Below, piece after piece: positions 8,134-18,414 of a DNA stretch of 64,000 bases. This stretch comes from Thermodesulfovibrio sp. 3462-1 (GTDB lineage Bacteria; Nitrospirota; Thermodesulfovibrionia; Thermodesulfovibrionales; Thermodesulfovibrionaceae). The stretch lies in NCBI RefSeq assembly GCF_040451425.1, contig NZ_CP144374.1, forward strand, positions 963,501 through 1,027,500, read 5' to 3'. Every line of letters begins with the position of its first letter. The first letter of the stretch is position 1. The position numbers were made by a program, and so were the translations under genes. A model generated the notes under the pieces. The model ran no database searches and was not told the origin of the DNA. It worked only from the letters and a program-made list of their open reading frames with translations.

Positions 8134-8972
8134 TGGGAAAAATTAATTTCGTAAAAATGCATGGACTTGGCAATGACTTTATATTGATTGATTGCCTAAA
8201 TCAGGAGTTAACTGAGCCTTCCCAGTTTGCCATTAAGTATTGTAATCGTCGTTTTGGAATCGGTGCTGACCAGCTTTTGCTTTTGTATCCTTCTAAGATT
8301 GCGGATTTTAAAATGAGAATTTTTAATGCTGATGGCTCAGAGGTTGAGATGTGCGGAAATGGAATAAGATGTTTTGCAAAGTATATATGGGATAGAAAAT
8401 TAACAGATAAAGAAATTTTAGAGGTGGAAACGCTTGCTGGAATTATTAAACCCAGAAAGATTGGCGAGCTTGTTCAGGTTGATATGGGAGAACCTGAATT
8501 CAGTCCTTCAAAAATTCCAGTTGATATAGAAGGTGAAAAGGCTTTTGATTTAATCCTTGAAATCAGTGGATGGCACGCAAGGATAAACTGCATAAGCATG
8601 GGGAATCCTCATGCAGTTATATTTCTTGATGAAGAACCAAAATACTTTGCTGTTACAAAATATGGTCCACTGATTGAAAATCATCCAATCTTTCCAAAGA
8701 AAACAAATGTAGAATTTGCTTATGTAAAAAATTCGCATGAAATAACAATGCGCGTTTGGGAAAGAGGTGCAGGAGAAACCCTTGCCTGTGGAACAGGAGC
8801 CTGTGCTACTGCAGTTGCTGCAATGGTAAAAGGACTTACAGAGAAAAAAGTTACAGTTCATCTGCTTGGTGGAGATTTACTGATTGAATGGGCAGAGGAT
8901 GGACACATTTATATGACAGGTCCTGCTGAGGAAGTTTTTGAAGGAACTGTCAAAGTTCCACAAATTGGCTGA
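8133..8972 (+). CDS. dapF: diaminopimelate epimerase
   Basis: DapF converts LL- to meso-diaminopimelate, providing the substrate of LysA encoded just upstream and also a peptidoglycan precursor. The 279-residue protein has both catalytic cysteines: EMCGNGIRCFAKY in the N-terminal half and LACGTGACATAVAA in the C-terminal half. The N-terminal MHGLGNDFILID and GADQLLLL blocks are standard. Translation is coupled to lysA through TAATG. The last 64 bp overlap the 3' end of addB on the opposite strand. Confidence 0.96.
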   Translation: MGKINFVKMHGLGNDFILIDCLNQELTEPSQFAIKYCNRRFGIGADQLLLLYPSKIADFKMRIFNADGSEVEMCGNGIRCFAKYIWDRKLTDKEILEVETLAGIIKPRKIGELVQVDMGEPEFSPSKIPVDIEGEKAFDLILEISGWHARINCISMGNPHAVIFLDEEPKYFAVTKYGPLIENHPIFPKKTNVEFAYVKNSHEITMRVWERGAGETLACGTGACATAVAAMVKGLTEKKVTVHLLGGDLLIEWAEDGHIYMTGPAEEVFEGTVKVPQIG

Positions 8973-11701
8973 TAATCGCAGAGTCTGCATTTACTCTTGA
9001 AATCAAAAGCTGGTAAAAAGGGAATATTTTTATCCTTTATCTCATTAATCAGTTTTTCTATCACAGTTGATACAATTTTTAGGCATTCTTTTCTGTCATT
9101 TTGATTTAAAGGATCAAATCTCATTGTATCATCAATGAGCAAAGCTTTTCCCAGCAGAAAGTAACAACCTTTCAAATCAAAAACATTGAGTTTGTGTTTT
9201 TTTGCATACAGCAGAATATAAAGAGGAATTTGAAGACTGCCAATGTATTTGTGCCAGCTTTCTCTATCAGCTATATCAAGTTTATCAAATTTTATTTTGT
9301 AATGCTGCTCAGTTCCTGATATCTTGTAATCCACAATACTGATAGACTCATCTATGCTTTCAACTAAGTCTATTCTATAATTAAAATTTACATTAAAAAT
9401 ACACTCTTCTACGAGTTCTTCCACTTCAAGAATTTTTAACCGATGATTTTTACTCAATTTTTTGTAATACTCTATTAATTGAAAAAGCCTTTGAAGTATC
9501 TGAAGTTTTATTAAATAAGCTCTACCTGTTATTTTACTGCCATACTTTTTTAAAAATATATCCCTGACAATAAATTCTATATCATTTCCAAAATCATCAG
9601 GATTGAGTTTTTTATTTTTTCTTAACTTGAAATATTCTTTCAATGATTCATGAACAATTGTGCCAATATCAGAGTGTTCAAGTTCAGCGGAAAGCTCTTT
9701 TTTCTTTTTTAATTTCAACACATAGGAATAATAAAATTTCAATCCACAGTCAAGATAATCATCAATTGCAGAAGGTGAAAAACATAGATTATTTATAACT
9801 TCCATTGTTTCCTCTGATTTATAAATTTCAGCAGGTTTTCTTGTTGTTAGATTTACTGCCCAAGAAAGCGACTTTACAGATATATCAATTCTCCGAGATA
9901 TGCTTTTTTCTGCCTCCCATATAATTTTTTCAATAAATCTGGATCTCTCATTTCTATCATTTTTTATGTAGCAAAGATGAACCTCTTCAGCACCATCTAT
10001 TAAAAGTGAAAAATAGTAATAAATAAGTTTTTCTCTATCATGATAAGTAGGCAAACCAAGAATCTTTTTTACTTTATAAGGCATCAAATAATCTTCTGAA
10101 AGCGGAGGGAAAATCCCCTCATTTAAATCAAGAAATATAATTTTTTTAAATTTAATGTTTCTAGTCTCAAGAAACCCCAGTATCTGTAAGCCTTTAAGAG
10201 GTGTACCGGGAAGGGGAACATTTCCAAACATAATAAGATTTTTAAAAAAGTTGAAATATGACGCTAAATGCTCAAATTGAAAATTCTTTATCAAAGAGTT
10301 GAGAATTTTATCAAATTGAGCGATAAAAGCCTCAACATAGGGATAAAATAAAGGATGAAATCTTGCTGTAGTTTTCTCATAAACAAAAATAAGCACATCT
10401 CTACAGTTCTTTATAAATTCTTCAATATTTTTAACGGATGTAAACTTTTTTATTGTGTTGTTATGAATCATTTCAATGTGATGTCTTATATCATCTACTG
10501 TAAGATTGAAATCCTTTAAGTTTGAAGCTACTGCTACTGGTATTTCTTTCTCAATCCATTCAAGCTCAACAAAGGTAATTTCTTTAGATATTAACAAATT
10601 CTCCATTTCATGAAAAATAATTCTGCTCAATTCAGCACTGTTTTTAATAAGAACATTTTTTGTATATGGATGAAGTATAAATTTCAGATACAAAGGAGTA
10701 TAAAACTGATTATTATTTTCAATGGAATTTACAACTTCAAAGAGATTAATAAAAAATCCATAAATTGGGGTTCTGTTCAGTGGATAGCCCATTGATATGT
10801 TATAATTTTCCTCCTTCAAAAAGGGGATACCCTGTCTTAAAAGAGGAAAAAGTGTGTCAGATTTTGGTAGAACTATAACTGTTTTTTCATCAATCGCTGA
10901 TTTTTCCATAATTCTACCCACTACCTTTACCTCTGCATGCGTATCAGGGCAACTGTAAAGATTTATTTTACTGAAAAGTTTTTCATTAAATTCAGGTTCT
11001 TTCTGAAAAATAAAATAAAAGTTTTTGCTCTTAGATAGCTTTTCAAGAATTCTTTTTTCAGAGGCTGTAAAAGCAAAAAAACCAGCATAAATCAAATTTT
11101 TAAATTCCAGATCTTGCAAATTCACAGAATCAGCCACTTTTCTATATCTTAATGCTCTGGTTGACAGATGCTTTCGGATCAATTCTTCATAAAAATTCTC
11201 ATAAACCACTGAAAGAAATCTTAATTTTTCCTGGGATTTTATCGGAATATCAATTAGAGTCTCCACTTCTTTAAGCTTATTTATATGAATTTCTTCAATG
11301 TAAAGTTCTTCAAAAAGGTTAAAAAGTTTGAAACCAAAGGAGATAAAGTTATCAAACTTTTTAAAAAAAGGACTCAATAAATTGTGTTTTAAACATATTT
11401 CATAGATGATGCCAACAGCTTCAATTGTTTCAATTGGAGAAGCATTACTCGTTTTTCTAAATAACAATTCTACAAACTCATCTGCTGAAAAAACCTTAGG
11501 TGGAATAAAGGACTGTCTTATTTTTTGAGCAAGAACTTTTTTTAAATAATGTGATGGTCTTTTCCCTGGAAAAACAATAAAATTTGCAGAATAATCATAT
11601 CCATCACTATAAATAATATCTACGATTTTTTGAATTATGTCTTCAGCGCTATCAATTGCAATAATCTGTTCCTCTTTTAGAAAATTCAATTTATCTATCA
11701 A
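8909..11701 (-). CDS. addB: AddB/RexB-like PD-(D/E)XK nuclease, double-strand break repair
   Basis: A 930-residue AddB-like partner of the helicase-nuclease encoded upstream; together they would resect double-strand DNA ends for recombination. The C-terminal nuclease region begins at FSPSAIDDYLDCGLKFYYSY and includes GTIVHESLKEYF and the catalytic-type stretch IDLVESIDESISIVDYKISG. A CRLCDYQPIC motif near the end, plus the earlier cysteine in LDCGLKF, gives the four cysteines of the AddB iron-sulfur staple. No good Walker A is visible, in line with the inactive helicase fold of AddB. It overlaps addA by 11 bp. The last 17 or so residues are encoded antisense to the end of dapF, an unusually deep convergent overlap. 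Confidence 0.82.
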   Translation of the reverse strand: MIDKLNFLKEEQIIAIDSAEDIIQKIVDIIYSDGYDYSANFIVFPGKRPSHYLKKVLAQKIRQSFIPPKVFSADEFVELLFRKTSNASPIETIEAVGIIYEICLKHNLLSPFFKKFDNFISFGFKLFNLFEELYIEEIHINKLKEVETLIDIPIKSQEKLRFLSVVYENFYEELIRKHLSTRALRYRKVADSVNLQDLEFKNLIYAGFFAFTASEKRILEKLSKSKNFYFIFQKEPEFNEKLFSKINLYSCPDTHAEVKVVGRIMEKSAIDEKTVIVLPKSDTLFPLLRQGIPFLKEENYNISMGYPLNRTPIYGFFINLFEVVNSIENNNQFYTPLYLKFILHPYTKNVLIKNSAELSRIIFHEMENLLISKEITFVELEWIEKEIPVAVASNLKDFNLTVDDIRHHIEMIHNNTIKKFTSVKNIEEFIKNCRDVLIFVYEKTTARFHPLFYPYVEAFIAQFDKILNSLIKNFQFEHLASYFNFFKNLIMFGNVPLPGTPLKGLQILGFLETRNIKFKKIIFLDLNEGIFPPLSEDYLMPYKVKKILGLPTYHDREKLIYYYFSLLIDGAEEVHLCYIKNDRNERSRFIEKIIWEAEKSISRRIDISVKSLSWAVNLTTRKPAEIYKSEETMEVINNLCFSPSAIDDYLDCGLKFYYSYVLKLKKKKELSAELEHSDIGTIVHESLKEYFKLRKNKKLNPDDFGNDIEFIVRDIFLKKYGSKITGRAYLIKLQILQRLFQLIEYYKKLSKNHRLKILEVEELVEECIFNVNFNYRIDLVESIDESISIVDYKISGTEQHYKIKFDKLDIADRESWHKYIGSLQIPLYILLYAKKHKLNVFDLKGCYFLLGKALLIDDTMRFDPLNQNDRKECLKIVSTVIEKLINEIKDKNIPFLPAFDFKSKCRLCDYQPICGTLTVPSKTSSAGPVI

Positions 11702-14700
11702 TTTTTTTCACCTCTCGTAAATCAAGATAGTAAAGGTATCCATTAACTCTTTTATCTTTAAAAACCTCTGATAATAATGTCATATAAAGCTTAATCTGTG
11801 AGAAATGCTCATCCTGTGGATAGCCTGTTTTGTAGTCAATTACAGTAACTGAGTCTTTATCAACAACAACTCTATCAATTCTGTGGACAATGCCTTCTTT
11901 ATCTATAATTTCAAATTCATTAAGAATTTTTTCATACCCTCGTTTAAAAAATCTTCCCATATCAGGATGATTGATCATATCAATTATCAATGGTTTTATT
12001 TGAGAGGCTAAAAAATTTGTATGGCAGTATTTATTTAACATTTCTATCTGAGACTCTATCTTTTCCAGAACTCCTTCTTCAAAGTATTCAATCTGTTCAA
12101 GAATAAAGTGCATAAAATCTCCTCTCTTCTTTTCTGCAAAATGCATTATTTCATCGGGAACCGAGAAATCAAAGGATACAGGATAATGATAGGCATTGAT
12201 TACTGAAGATTCTGTTAATGGTAATAATTTATTTTTAGCTGATTTATGCCCTATCTTGCTGTTATAGTATTCTGATAGAATATCAAAAGGTAGTTTGTCT
12301 TGTTTGTCAGTTCTGCATAAAATATATAATTCATCCTCTGCTCTGGTAAAAGCAACATAAAGGGTATTTAGTAAATCTGCAATTTCTGATTTTTCTTCTT
12401 CTTTTTTTATTTGCTTTAACCATTCATTTTTTTCAGCCATCTGGTTCGTAATCTTTAAAATATGAACTCCCTGTTCAACTTCATGAAAAATATATTTATT
12501 TTTTGGTTTTCCATCGTTTTCTAAATAAACAAAAACTATCGGAAATCCTAATCCTTTTGCTTTATGAATAGTCATAACCTGTATGGCATCTATATCAGCT
12601 GGAGTTGCTATATTCCATATGTTATCATCCGCGGGACTATCAAAAAATTCTATTATTTCTTTAATATTGTTATATCCTTTTTCTTCAAAGTTCTTAACCA
12701 GATCAAGTAATTTAAGAAATGTTGCTTCTTCATCAGGCAAAGTTTCAAATACCCTGAAATTATTTAATGCTACTGAGAGCAAATCATAAACAGGTAAATA
12801 TCCTGAAAGTTTAAAAAGTTGCTTAAAATATTTTTCCCATAGTTGTGGAAATTCTTTCTCAAAATGTTTATAAAGCGCTGCTTCATCCCTGTATTTAAGA
12901 AGAAATTCATCGGGCTGGAAGTTTATTGCTTCTATTTTTACTATATTTCTGAATATATCGCCAAGTAAGAAACTGCAAAAGGAAAAATCATCTAAGGGAG
13001 AATCAAGGAATTGTAAAAGACTTAAAATCTCTGATGTAACTTTTCTTTTTCTCACATCAAGGCTGCTGTAAGATATAAAAGGCAACTGCAAATCATTTAA
13101 CCATTGAGTGATAGTTACAACCTGCTCATTTTTGAATGCAAGTATTGCTATATCTTTCAAAAGATAACCTCTTTGAGTAATATTATTTACACACTCTAAA
13201 AGATATTTTTTTATTTCAAAATCCTCTTCTTCATTCTCACTGAAAGCTTTTACTTCCACATAACCTTCTTGCGAATTTTCTGCTGCAGTTTGATAGCACT
13301 CATGAAATCCTGTAAACTTAGCAGGTTCAGCATAAACTTTATGAGTTAAAACTTTTTCCGTGAAAATTTTGACTACAAAATCAACAATTGTCCTCTTGCT
13401 TCTGTAATTTTTATCAAGAGTTTTAATTATTTTGTATGCTGAAGGAAATATATCTTTTTCTTCCAGCTCTTTCATTATCTTGTAATCAGCTCCACGAAAA
13501 GTATAAATTGCCTGTTTTGTATCTCCAACAACAAAAAGACTCCCCTTTTCAGCAAGTGTGTTTTCAATTAAAAACTTTAAATTATTCCACTGAAGTGGAG
13601 ATGTATCCTGATATTCATCAATAAAAAAATGATGTATTTTTTCGCCTAACCTGAAGTATATGTCTGGAACAATTGAGTTATTCAGATACTCTGAAAGAAT
13701 TTTATTAATATCTTCAATGAAAATTTTACATTCCTTTTGTTTTATCTGATTTAATAAAGTTTTGAAACTCTGATAAACTTCAAGATAGGGTAGGTAAAAA
13801 GTTAATGCATAATAAAAAGCATATTTTTTTAGTTCTTCGAGAAATTCATTCCATAAATTCAAAAATTTTTCGTATTTTTCCAGTAAACTCTGCTTTTTAG
13901 GTTTATTTATCGGTGGCCTTTTTAGTCCTCTTGTTAAAAGTTCTCTAAAATTTTTGGTTTCAATGATCTTATTGAAATCTTCAAGAATCCTCGTTGAACG
14001 ATTTATTTCAAACCCTGATGAACTGATTTCTTTTTGAAGAACCTGCATCGTCTTTTCAATCTTTGCCTCAATTTCTTCCTTTAGTTTTTTGTATTTATCA
14101 ATAACTATAAATTCTTTATGAGTGTTATGAATTTTAATATGTAATCCCTTAATTTCATCAAAAATTCTTTCTGATGGATTCCAGAGATATGTGTTACTGT
14201 TTGAACTTATAATCTCTATAATGTTTTTAAAAAACTCAGTTTTTACAAAATTCTCTTGCACATCTTTTAAAAACAGATCATAACTTAACTGAAGAAGAGA
14301 TTCGTTGTTCATGAGAATCTCAAAATCAGGATTGTAATCAAAATCAAGAGCAGAAGCCTTAAAAATTGAAGCCATAAAACTATCAATTGTCTTTACCTGA
14401 AAATCTGAATAATTATTGAGTATCTCATCAAGTATTTGGCAGGCTTTAACTGAAAGCTCATCATGGGACAAATTAAGAATTTTTGAAAATCTATTTAAAG
14501 CACTTTCTTCTTTATAGTATAAACTCTTAAGCCAGTCTATTATTCTTGATTTCATCTCAAAGGCAGCATTATTAGAAAAGGTTATAGCAAGAATATTTCG
14601 TAATGAATTATTAGGAATGTTATCGGAAAGTAAAAAATATACAAACCTTTCAGTAAGGGCTGTCGTTTTTCCAGAGCCAGCAGAAGCTTTCAGAATAACA

Positions 14701-14723
14701 TAATGGGGTAACTGAGTTACCAT
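11691..14723 (-). CDS. addA: AddA-like UvrD/RecB-family helicase-nuclease
   Basis: A 1010-residue superfamily 1 helicase. Motif I is LKASAGSGKTTALTERF at the N-terminus, followed by ITFSNNAAFEMKSRI (Ia), FFIDEYQDTSPLQW (II), VVGDTKQAIYTFRGAD (III), LDKNYRSKRTIVDF (IV), VMTIHKAKGLGFPIVFV (V) and TLYVAFTRAEDELYIL (VI). The C-terminus has a RecB-type nuclease core, HRIDRVVVDKDSVTVIDYKTGY. This is the AddA architecture. It overlaps both neighbours (7 bp with the upstream coiled-coil gene, 11 bp with addB), so the three are one operon behind ppdK. Chi-recognition properties cannot be judged. Confidence 0.87.
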   Translation of the reverse strand: MVTQLPHYVILKASAGSGKTTALTERFVYFLLSDNIPNNSLRNILAITFSNNAAFEMKSRIIDWLKSLYYKEESALNRFSKILNLSHDELSVKACQILDEILNNYSDFQVKTIDSFMASIFKASALDFDYNPDFEILMNNESLLQLSYDLFLKDVQENFVKTEFFKNIIEIISSNSNTYLWNPSERIFDEIKGLHIKIHNTHKEFIVIDKYKKLKEEIEAKIEKTMQVLQKEISSSGFEINRSTRILEDFNKIIETKNFRELLTRGLKRPPINKPKKQSLLEKYEKFLNLWNEFLEELKKYAFYYALTFYLPYLEVYQSFKTLLNQIKQKECKIFIEDINKILSEYLNNSIVPDIYFRLGEKIHHFFIDEYQDTSPLQWNNLKFLIENTLAEKGSLFVVGDTKQAIYTFRGADYKIMKELEEKDIFPSAYKIIKTLDKNYRSKRTIVDFVVKIFTEKVLTHKVYAEPAKFTGFHECYQTAAENSQEGYVEVKAFSENEEEDFEIKKYLLECVNNITQRGYLLKDIAILAFKNEQVVTITQWLNDLQLPFISYSSLDVRKRKVTSEILSLLQFLDSPLDDFSFCSFLLGDIFRNIVKIEAINFQPDEFLLKYRDEAALYKHFEKEFPQLWEKYFKQLFKLSGYLPVYDLLSVALNNFRVFETLPDEEATFLKLLDLVKNFEEKGYNNIKEIIEFFDSPADDNIWNIATPADIDAIQVMTIHKAKGLGFPIVFVYLENDGKPKNKYIFHEVEQGVHILKITNQMAEKNEWLKQIKKEEEKSEIADLLNTLYVAFTRAEDELYILCRTDKQDKLPFDILSEYYNSKIGHKSAKNKLLPLTESSVINAYHYPVSFDFSVPDEIMHFAEKKRGDFMHFILEQIEYFEEGVLEKIESQIEMLNKYCHTNFLASQIKPLIIDMINHPDMGRFFKRGYEKILNEFEIIDKEGIVHRIDRVVVDKDSVTVIDYKTGYPQDEHFSQIKLYMTLLSEVFKDKRVNGYLYYLDLREVKKIDR

Positions 14724-15559
14724 TCAAAACTCTGAACTATAATAATCCCTTTTTCCTTTGCCTTTTTCTGAAATCCTTTAGTAGCATAATGAGTTATTAA
14801 TACTCTTACAACATCAATTTTTCCATACTCATCCTGCACTGCTTTAACTTTTTCTTCAAGTTCGTTAAAAACCTTTTCGATACTTTGTTCTTTTCTTTCA
14901 TCAAGCCTTAATTTTGATTCACCAACTATAAAAACTTCTTTACCATTTTTTCTTGCCTTGCCAAATATGTTTATTTCTTTACCTCCAATTTCTGCCCTTA
15001 TGAGTTTCTCTTTAATTTCAATTCCATAATTTTCCTTTAAAAATTTTGGTAACATTCTATAAGATTCATTTTCAAAGGCATAACTCATTGTAAGACTAAG
15101 TCCACCAACTTCTTTCCTTAATTGTGTTAAGCCTTTTGCCAAGATTGCAACTTCCTCTTCTGTTCTTTTCTGTGCCTCTGCAAGCTCTTCTACTCTTTGC
15201 TCTGTCCTCTTCTGTGCTTCTGCAAGCTCCTCTAATCTTTGCTCTGTCCTTTTCTGCGCCTCTGCAAGCTCTTCTACTCTTTGCTCTGTCCTCTTCTGCG
15301 CCTCTGCAAGCTCTTCTACTCTTTGCTCTGTCCTCTTCTGCGCCTCTGCAAGCTCTTCTACTCTTTGCTCTGTCCTCTTCTGCGCCTCTGCAAGCTCCTT
15401 TTGAGTGTGTGCAAGCTCTCTTACTATCTCTTTGAGTTCATTAAAATCACTTACTTTTACTGTTTCATTTACAATATCAACCACTTCAAAAAGAACAGAA
15501 GCTTGCTTGACTGGAAAGACCTTTTTTATTTTATCCTTTATGTTAGAGATAGTAGCCAT
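14717..15559 (-). CDS. coiled-coil protein with C-terminal nuclease-like domain (DUF3782 type)
   Basis: 280 residues. The N-terminus (1-54) is helical; residues 55-138 are six tandem 14-residue units [14 protein letters not shown], the last one degenerate, predicting a long coiled coil. Residues about 165-280 contain [18 protein letters not shown] followed by [11 protein letters not shown] and end in [19 protein letters not shown]. This resembles the PD-(D/E)XK-like domain found after coiled coils in DUF3782 proteins. Function is unknown. Location between ppdK and addA, overlapping addA by 7 bp, suggests a link to DNA end processing, but this is inference. No clear ribosome site is seen; the gene begins 15 nt after the ppdK stop. 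Confidence 0.75.
   Translation of the reverse strand: MATISNIKDKIKKVFPVKQASVLFEVVDIVNETVKVSDFNELKEIVRELAHTQKELAEAQKRTEQRVEELAEAQKRTEQRVEELAEAQKRTEQRVEELAEAQKRTEQRLEELAEAQKRTEQRVEELAEAQKRTEEEVAILAKGLTQLRKEVGGLSLTMSYAFENESYRMLPKFLKENYGIEIKEKLIRAEIGGKEINIFGKARKNGKEVFIVGESKLRLDERKEQSIEKVFNELEEKVKAVQDEYGKIDVVRVLITHYATKGFQKKAKEKGIIIVQSFEW
15146..15397. repeat. six in-frame 42-bp tandem repeats
   Basis: Six head-to-tail 42-bp units inside the coiled-coil gene, encoding residues 55-138. The central units are nearly identical at DNA level, which points to recent expansion or gene conversion and to possible copy-number variation between strains. Confidence 0.95.
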
Positions 15560-15574
15560 AGTTTATTATACGTT

Positions 15575-18295
15575 TTATACTGTAGCTCTTATCAACTCTC
15601 CTCCTTTTTCTTTTAGTTTTGCATGAGCAGCAGCAAGCTTTGCTATTGGAACCCTATATGGAGAGCAGCTCACATAATCAAGTCCAATTTTATGGCAAAA
15701 CTCTATTGATTTTGGATCTCCACCGTGCTCACCACATATTCCAAGTTTAAGATTTTTATTTACTTTTCTTCCTTTTTTAACTGCTATTTCCATGATCTGC
15801 CCTACCCCTTCAGTATCAATTGATATAAATGGATCCTCTTCAATTATTTTGTGGTCAATGTAAAATGGTAAAAACTTTCCTGCATCATCTCTTGAGAGTC
15901 CATACACAGATTGAGTTAAATCATTTGTTCCAAATGAGAAAAATTCTGCTTCCTGAGCAATCTGATCTGCTGTTATTGCAGCACGTGCAAGCTCTATCAT
16001 TGTGCCAACTTTGTAATCAATTTTCACTTTATACTGTTTCGTGATATCTTCAGCTGTTTTAACAGTTAAATCTTTCATTATTTTTAATTCATTTACATGG
16101 GCAACAAGAGGAATCATTATCTCTGGAATAACCTTAATCTTTTTCTTTGCCAGTTCACAGGCTGCTTCCATAATGGCTCTTACCTGCATCTCATAAACCT
16201 CTGGATAGGTTATTCCAAGACGACAGCCTCTATGACCGAGCATTGGATTAAACTCTTCAAGAGCTTTAATTTTACTCTTAATTTTCTTGACCGAGACTTC
16301 CATTTCTTTTGAGAGAATCTCTATTTCTTCATCTGTTTTTGGTAAAAATTCATGAAGTGGAGGATCAAGCAGCCTTATGGTAACTGGCAATCCTTTCATT
16401 TCTTTAAATATACCAATAAAATCTTCTTTCTGATATGGTTTAATTTTTTCAAGAGCTTTTCGTCTTTGTTCAACTGAATCTGAAAGAATCATCTCTCTGA
16501 ATGCCTTAATTCTTTCTTGATCAAAGAACATATGCTCAGTTCTGCAAAGACCAATTCCTGCTGCACCAAAATCTCTTGCAACACGAGCATCCTTTGGAGT
16601 ATCAGCATTTGCTCTTACCTGAAGTTTGCTGAATTCTTCAGCCCACTGCATTATTGTATAAAACTCCTCTGGAAGTGCAGGCATAACAAGAGGAGCCTCA
16701 CCGAGAATAACTTCTCCTGTAGTTCCATTTAATGTAATAGAGTCTCCTTGTCTTACTGTAATGTCACCAACAGTAAAATATTTATCCTCTTCATGAATAT
16801 TTATTGCGCCACATCCCACAACACAGCATTTACCCATTCCTCTTCCAACAACTGCAGCATGAGAAGTCATTCCTCCTCGAGCTGTAAGAATTCCTTGAGC
16901 AACTGCCATTCCACCAATGTCCTCAGGAGATGTTTCATTTCTTACAAGAATAACTTTTTGTCCTTTTGCTGCCCATTCTTCAGCATCCTGAGCAGAAAAT
17001 ACAACTTTACCAACAGCTGCACCTGGACTTGCGGGAAGCCCTTTTGCAATTACTTTAACTTTTGCCTTAGGATCAATAGTGGGATGAAGAAGTTGATTGA
17101 GCTGTTCTGGTTCTATTCTTAAAAGAGCAGTTTTTTTATCAATCAATTTTTCCTTTACCATGTCAACAGCAATCTTTATTGCAGCTCTGGCTGTTCTTTT
17201 GCCTACTCTTGTTTGAAGCATATAAAGTTTGCCTTCTTGAATTGTAAATTCTATATCAAGCATGTCTTTGTAATGTCTTTCAAGTTTATTACATATTTTT
17301 TCAAGTTGAGAATATATCTTGGGCATCCTTTTCTTCAATTCTTCAATCTTTAAAGGTGTTCTGATTCCTGCTACAACATCCTCGCCCTGCGCATTTGGTA
17401 AAAACTCTGCAAAAAATCTTTTCTCTCCAGTTGATGGATCTCTTGTAAATCCCACACCTGTTCCAGAGTTTTCACCCATATTTCCAAATACCATCGCAAC
17501 AATGTTACATGCAGTACCAAGATCATCGGGTATTCCATGAAGCCTTCTGTATGTTACTGCTCGGTCTCCATACCAGGAGTCAAACACTGCTTTGATTGCC
17601 ATTTTAAGCTGTTCATAGGGATCTTGAGGAAAATCATGTCCTGTTTCTTTTTTATAAAGCTCTTTATATTTTTTAACGAGGAGTTTAAAGTCTTTTGCAT
17701 CAAGTTCTGTATCTAAGTTTACTCCTTTTTTCTTCTTTACTTCATCCAATAAATCTTCAAATTTTTTTCTATCTATATCAGTAACAATGCTTCCAAACAT
17801 TGTAATAAATCTTCTGTATGTATCATAGGCAAATCTCTCATTTTTTGTTTTATCTATTAATCCTTGTAAGGTGTCATCATTTAATCCAAGATTTAAAACA
17901 GTGTCCATCATTCCAGGCATAGAAAACTTTGCACCTGACCTTACTGAAACAAGCAAAGGATTTTTTGAGTCTCCAAACTTACAACCCATTGATCTTTCAA
18001 CTTTTTTAAGATTGTTTAAAACTTCATCCCACATTCCTTTCGGAAAATTTTTGCCCAGTTTAAAATACTCTCTACAAGCCTCCGTAGTAATAGTAAATCC
18101 TGAAGGAACAGGAATTCCAAGATTGGTCATTTCAGCAAGTCCTGCACCTTTTCCTCCAAGAAGATCTTTCATCTGTCCTGTGCCTTCTGCTTTTCCATCA
18201 CCAAAGTAGTAAACATACTTTTTCTTAAGTGGTGCTTTTTTAGTGTTTGATGCTACCTTAACAGCTTTCTTTTGATTTTTAGATTTAGATGCCAT
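15575..18295 (-). CDS. ppdK: pyruvate, phosphate dikinase
   Basis: PPDK reversibly converts pyruvate, ATP and phosphate to PEP, AMP and PPi in the cytoplasm. The 906-residue protein has the nucleotide-binding domain from about residue 30 (GKGAGLAEMTNLGIPVPSGF), the phosphohistidine block GGMTSHAAVVGRGMGKCCVVG, and the C-terminal PEP/pyruvate barrel with FGTNDLTQ and CGEHGGDP. The first 25 or so residues are a lysine-rich extension (SKSKNQKK...KKAPLKKK) not part of the enzyme core. AGGAGG lies 10 nt before the ATG. A PEP synthase is encoded on the other side of the divergent methyltransferase gene, so both pyruvate-to-PEP routes sit together. Confidence 0.97.
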   Translation of the reverse strand: MASKSKNQKKAVKVASNTKKAPLKKKYVYYFGDGKAEGTGQMKDLLGGKGAGLAEMTNLGIPVPSGFTITTEACREYFKLGKNFPKGMWDEVLNNLKKVERSMGCKFGDSKNPLLVSVRSGAKFSMPGMMDTVLNLGLNDDTLQGLIDKTKNERFAYDTYRRFITMFGSIVTDIDRKKFEDLLDEVKKKKGVNLDTELDAKDFKLLVKKYKELYKKETGHDFPQDPYEQLKMAIKAVFDSWYGDRAVTYRRLHGIPDDLGTACNIVAMVFGNMGENSGTGVGFTRDPSTGEKRFFAEFLPNAQGEDVVAGIRTPLKIEELKKRMPKIYSQLEKICNKLERHYKDMLDIEFTIQEGKLYMLQTRVGKRTARAAIKIAVDMVKEKLIDKKTALLRIEPEQLNQLLHPTIDPKAKVKVIAKGLPASPGAAVGKVVFSAQDAEEWAAKGQKVILVRNETSPEDIGGMAVAQGILTARGGMTSHAAVVGRGMGKCCVVGCGAINIHEEDKYFTVGDITVRQGDSITLNGTTGEVILGEAPLVMPALPEEFYTIMQWAEEFSKLQVRANADTPKDARVARDFGAAGIGLCRTEHMFFDQERIKAFREMILSDSVEQRRKALEKIKPYQKEDFIGIFKEMKGLPVTIRLLDPPLHEFLPKTDEEIEILSKEMEVSVKKIKSKIKALEEFNPMLGHRGCRLGITYPEVYEMQVRAIMEAACELAKKKIKVIPEIMIPLVAHVNELKIMKDLTVKTAEDITKQYKVKIDYKVGTMIELARAAITADQIAQEAEFFSFGTNDLTQSVYGLSRDDAGKFLPFYIDHKIIEEDPFISIDTEGVGQIMEIAVKKGRKVNKNLKLGICGEHGGDPKSIEFCHKIGLDYVSCSPYRVPIAKLAAAHAKLKEKGGELIRATV

Positions 18296-18338
18296 ATTAC
18301 AGGCTCCTCCTGACGATAAAATTATTTAATTGCTGTTT

Positions 18339-18368
18339 ATATTAATATGAGACAGTAGTTTTTTTCAA
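18339..18368 (-). promoter_or_regulatory. possible sigma70 promoter of ppdK
   Basis: Minus strand TTGAAA (18363-18368) and TAATAT (18339-18344), 18 bp apart, in the gap shared with the divergent methyltransferase gene. The -10 is a weak match. Confidence 0.35.
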
Positions 18369-18414
18369 GAAATTGACTTGACTTTTCAACTTAACTGCCT
18401 TCAAACTAAGCTTC

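Noticed and set aside
15146..15397. Regular direct repeats resembling a CRISPR array
   Set aside because: Units are contiguous without spacers, in frame, and encode a coiled coil; no cas genes are present.
15124..15616. Open frames of 73-125 codons on the plus strand, rich in Leu, Cys and Ser
   Set aside because: They are antisense shadows of the 42-bp repeats in the coiled-coil gene and have no ribosome site.
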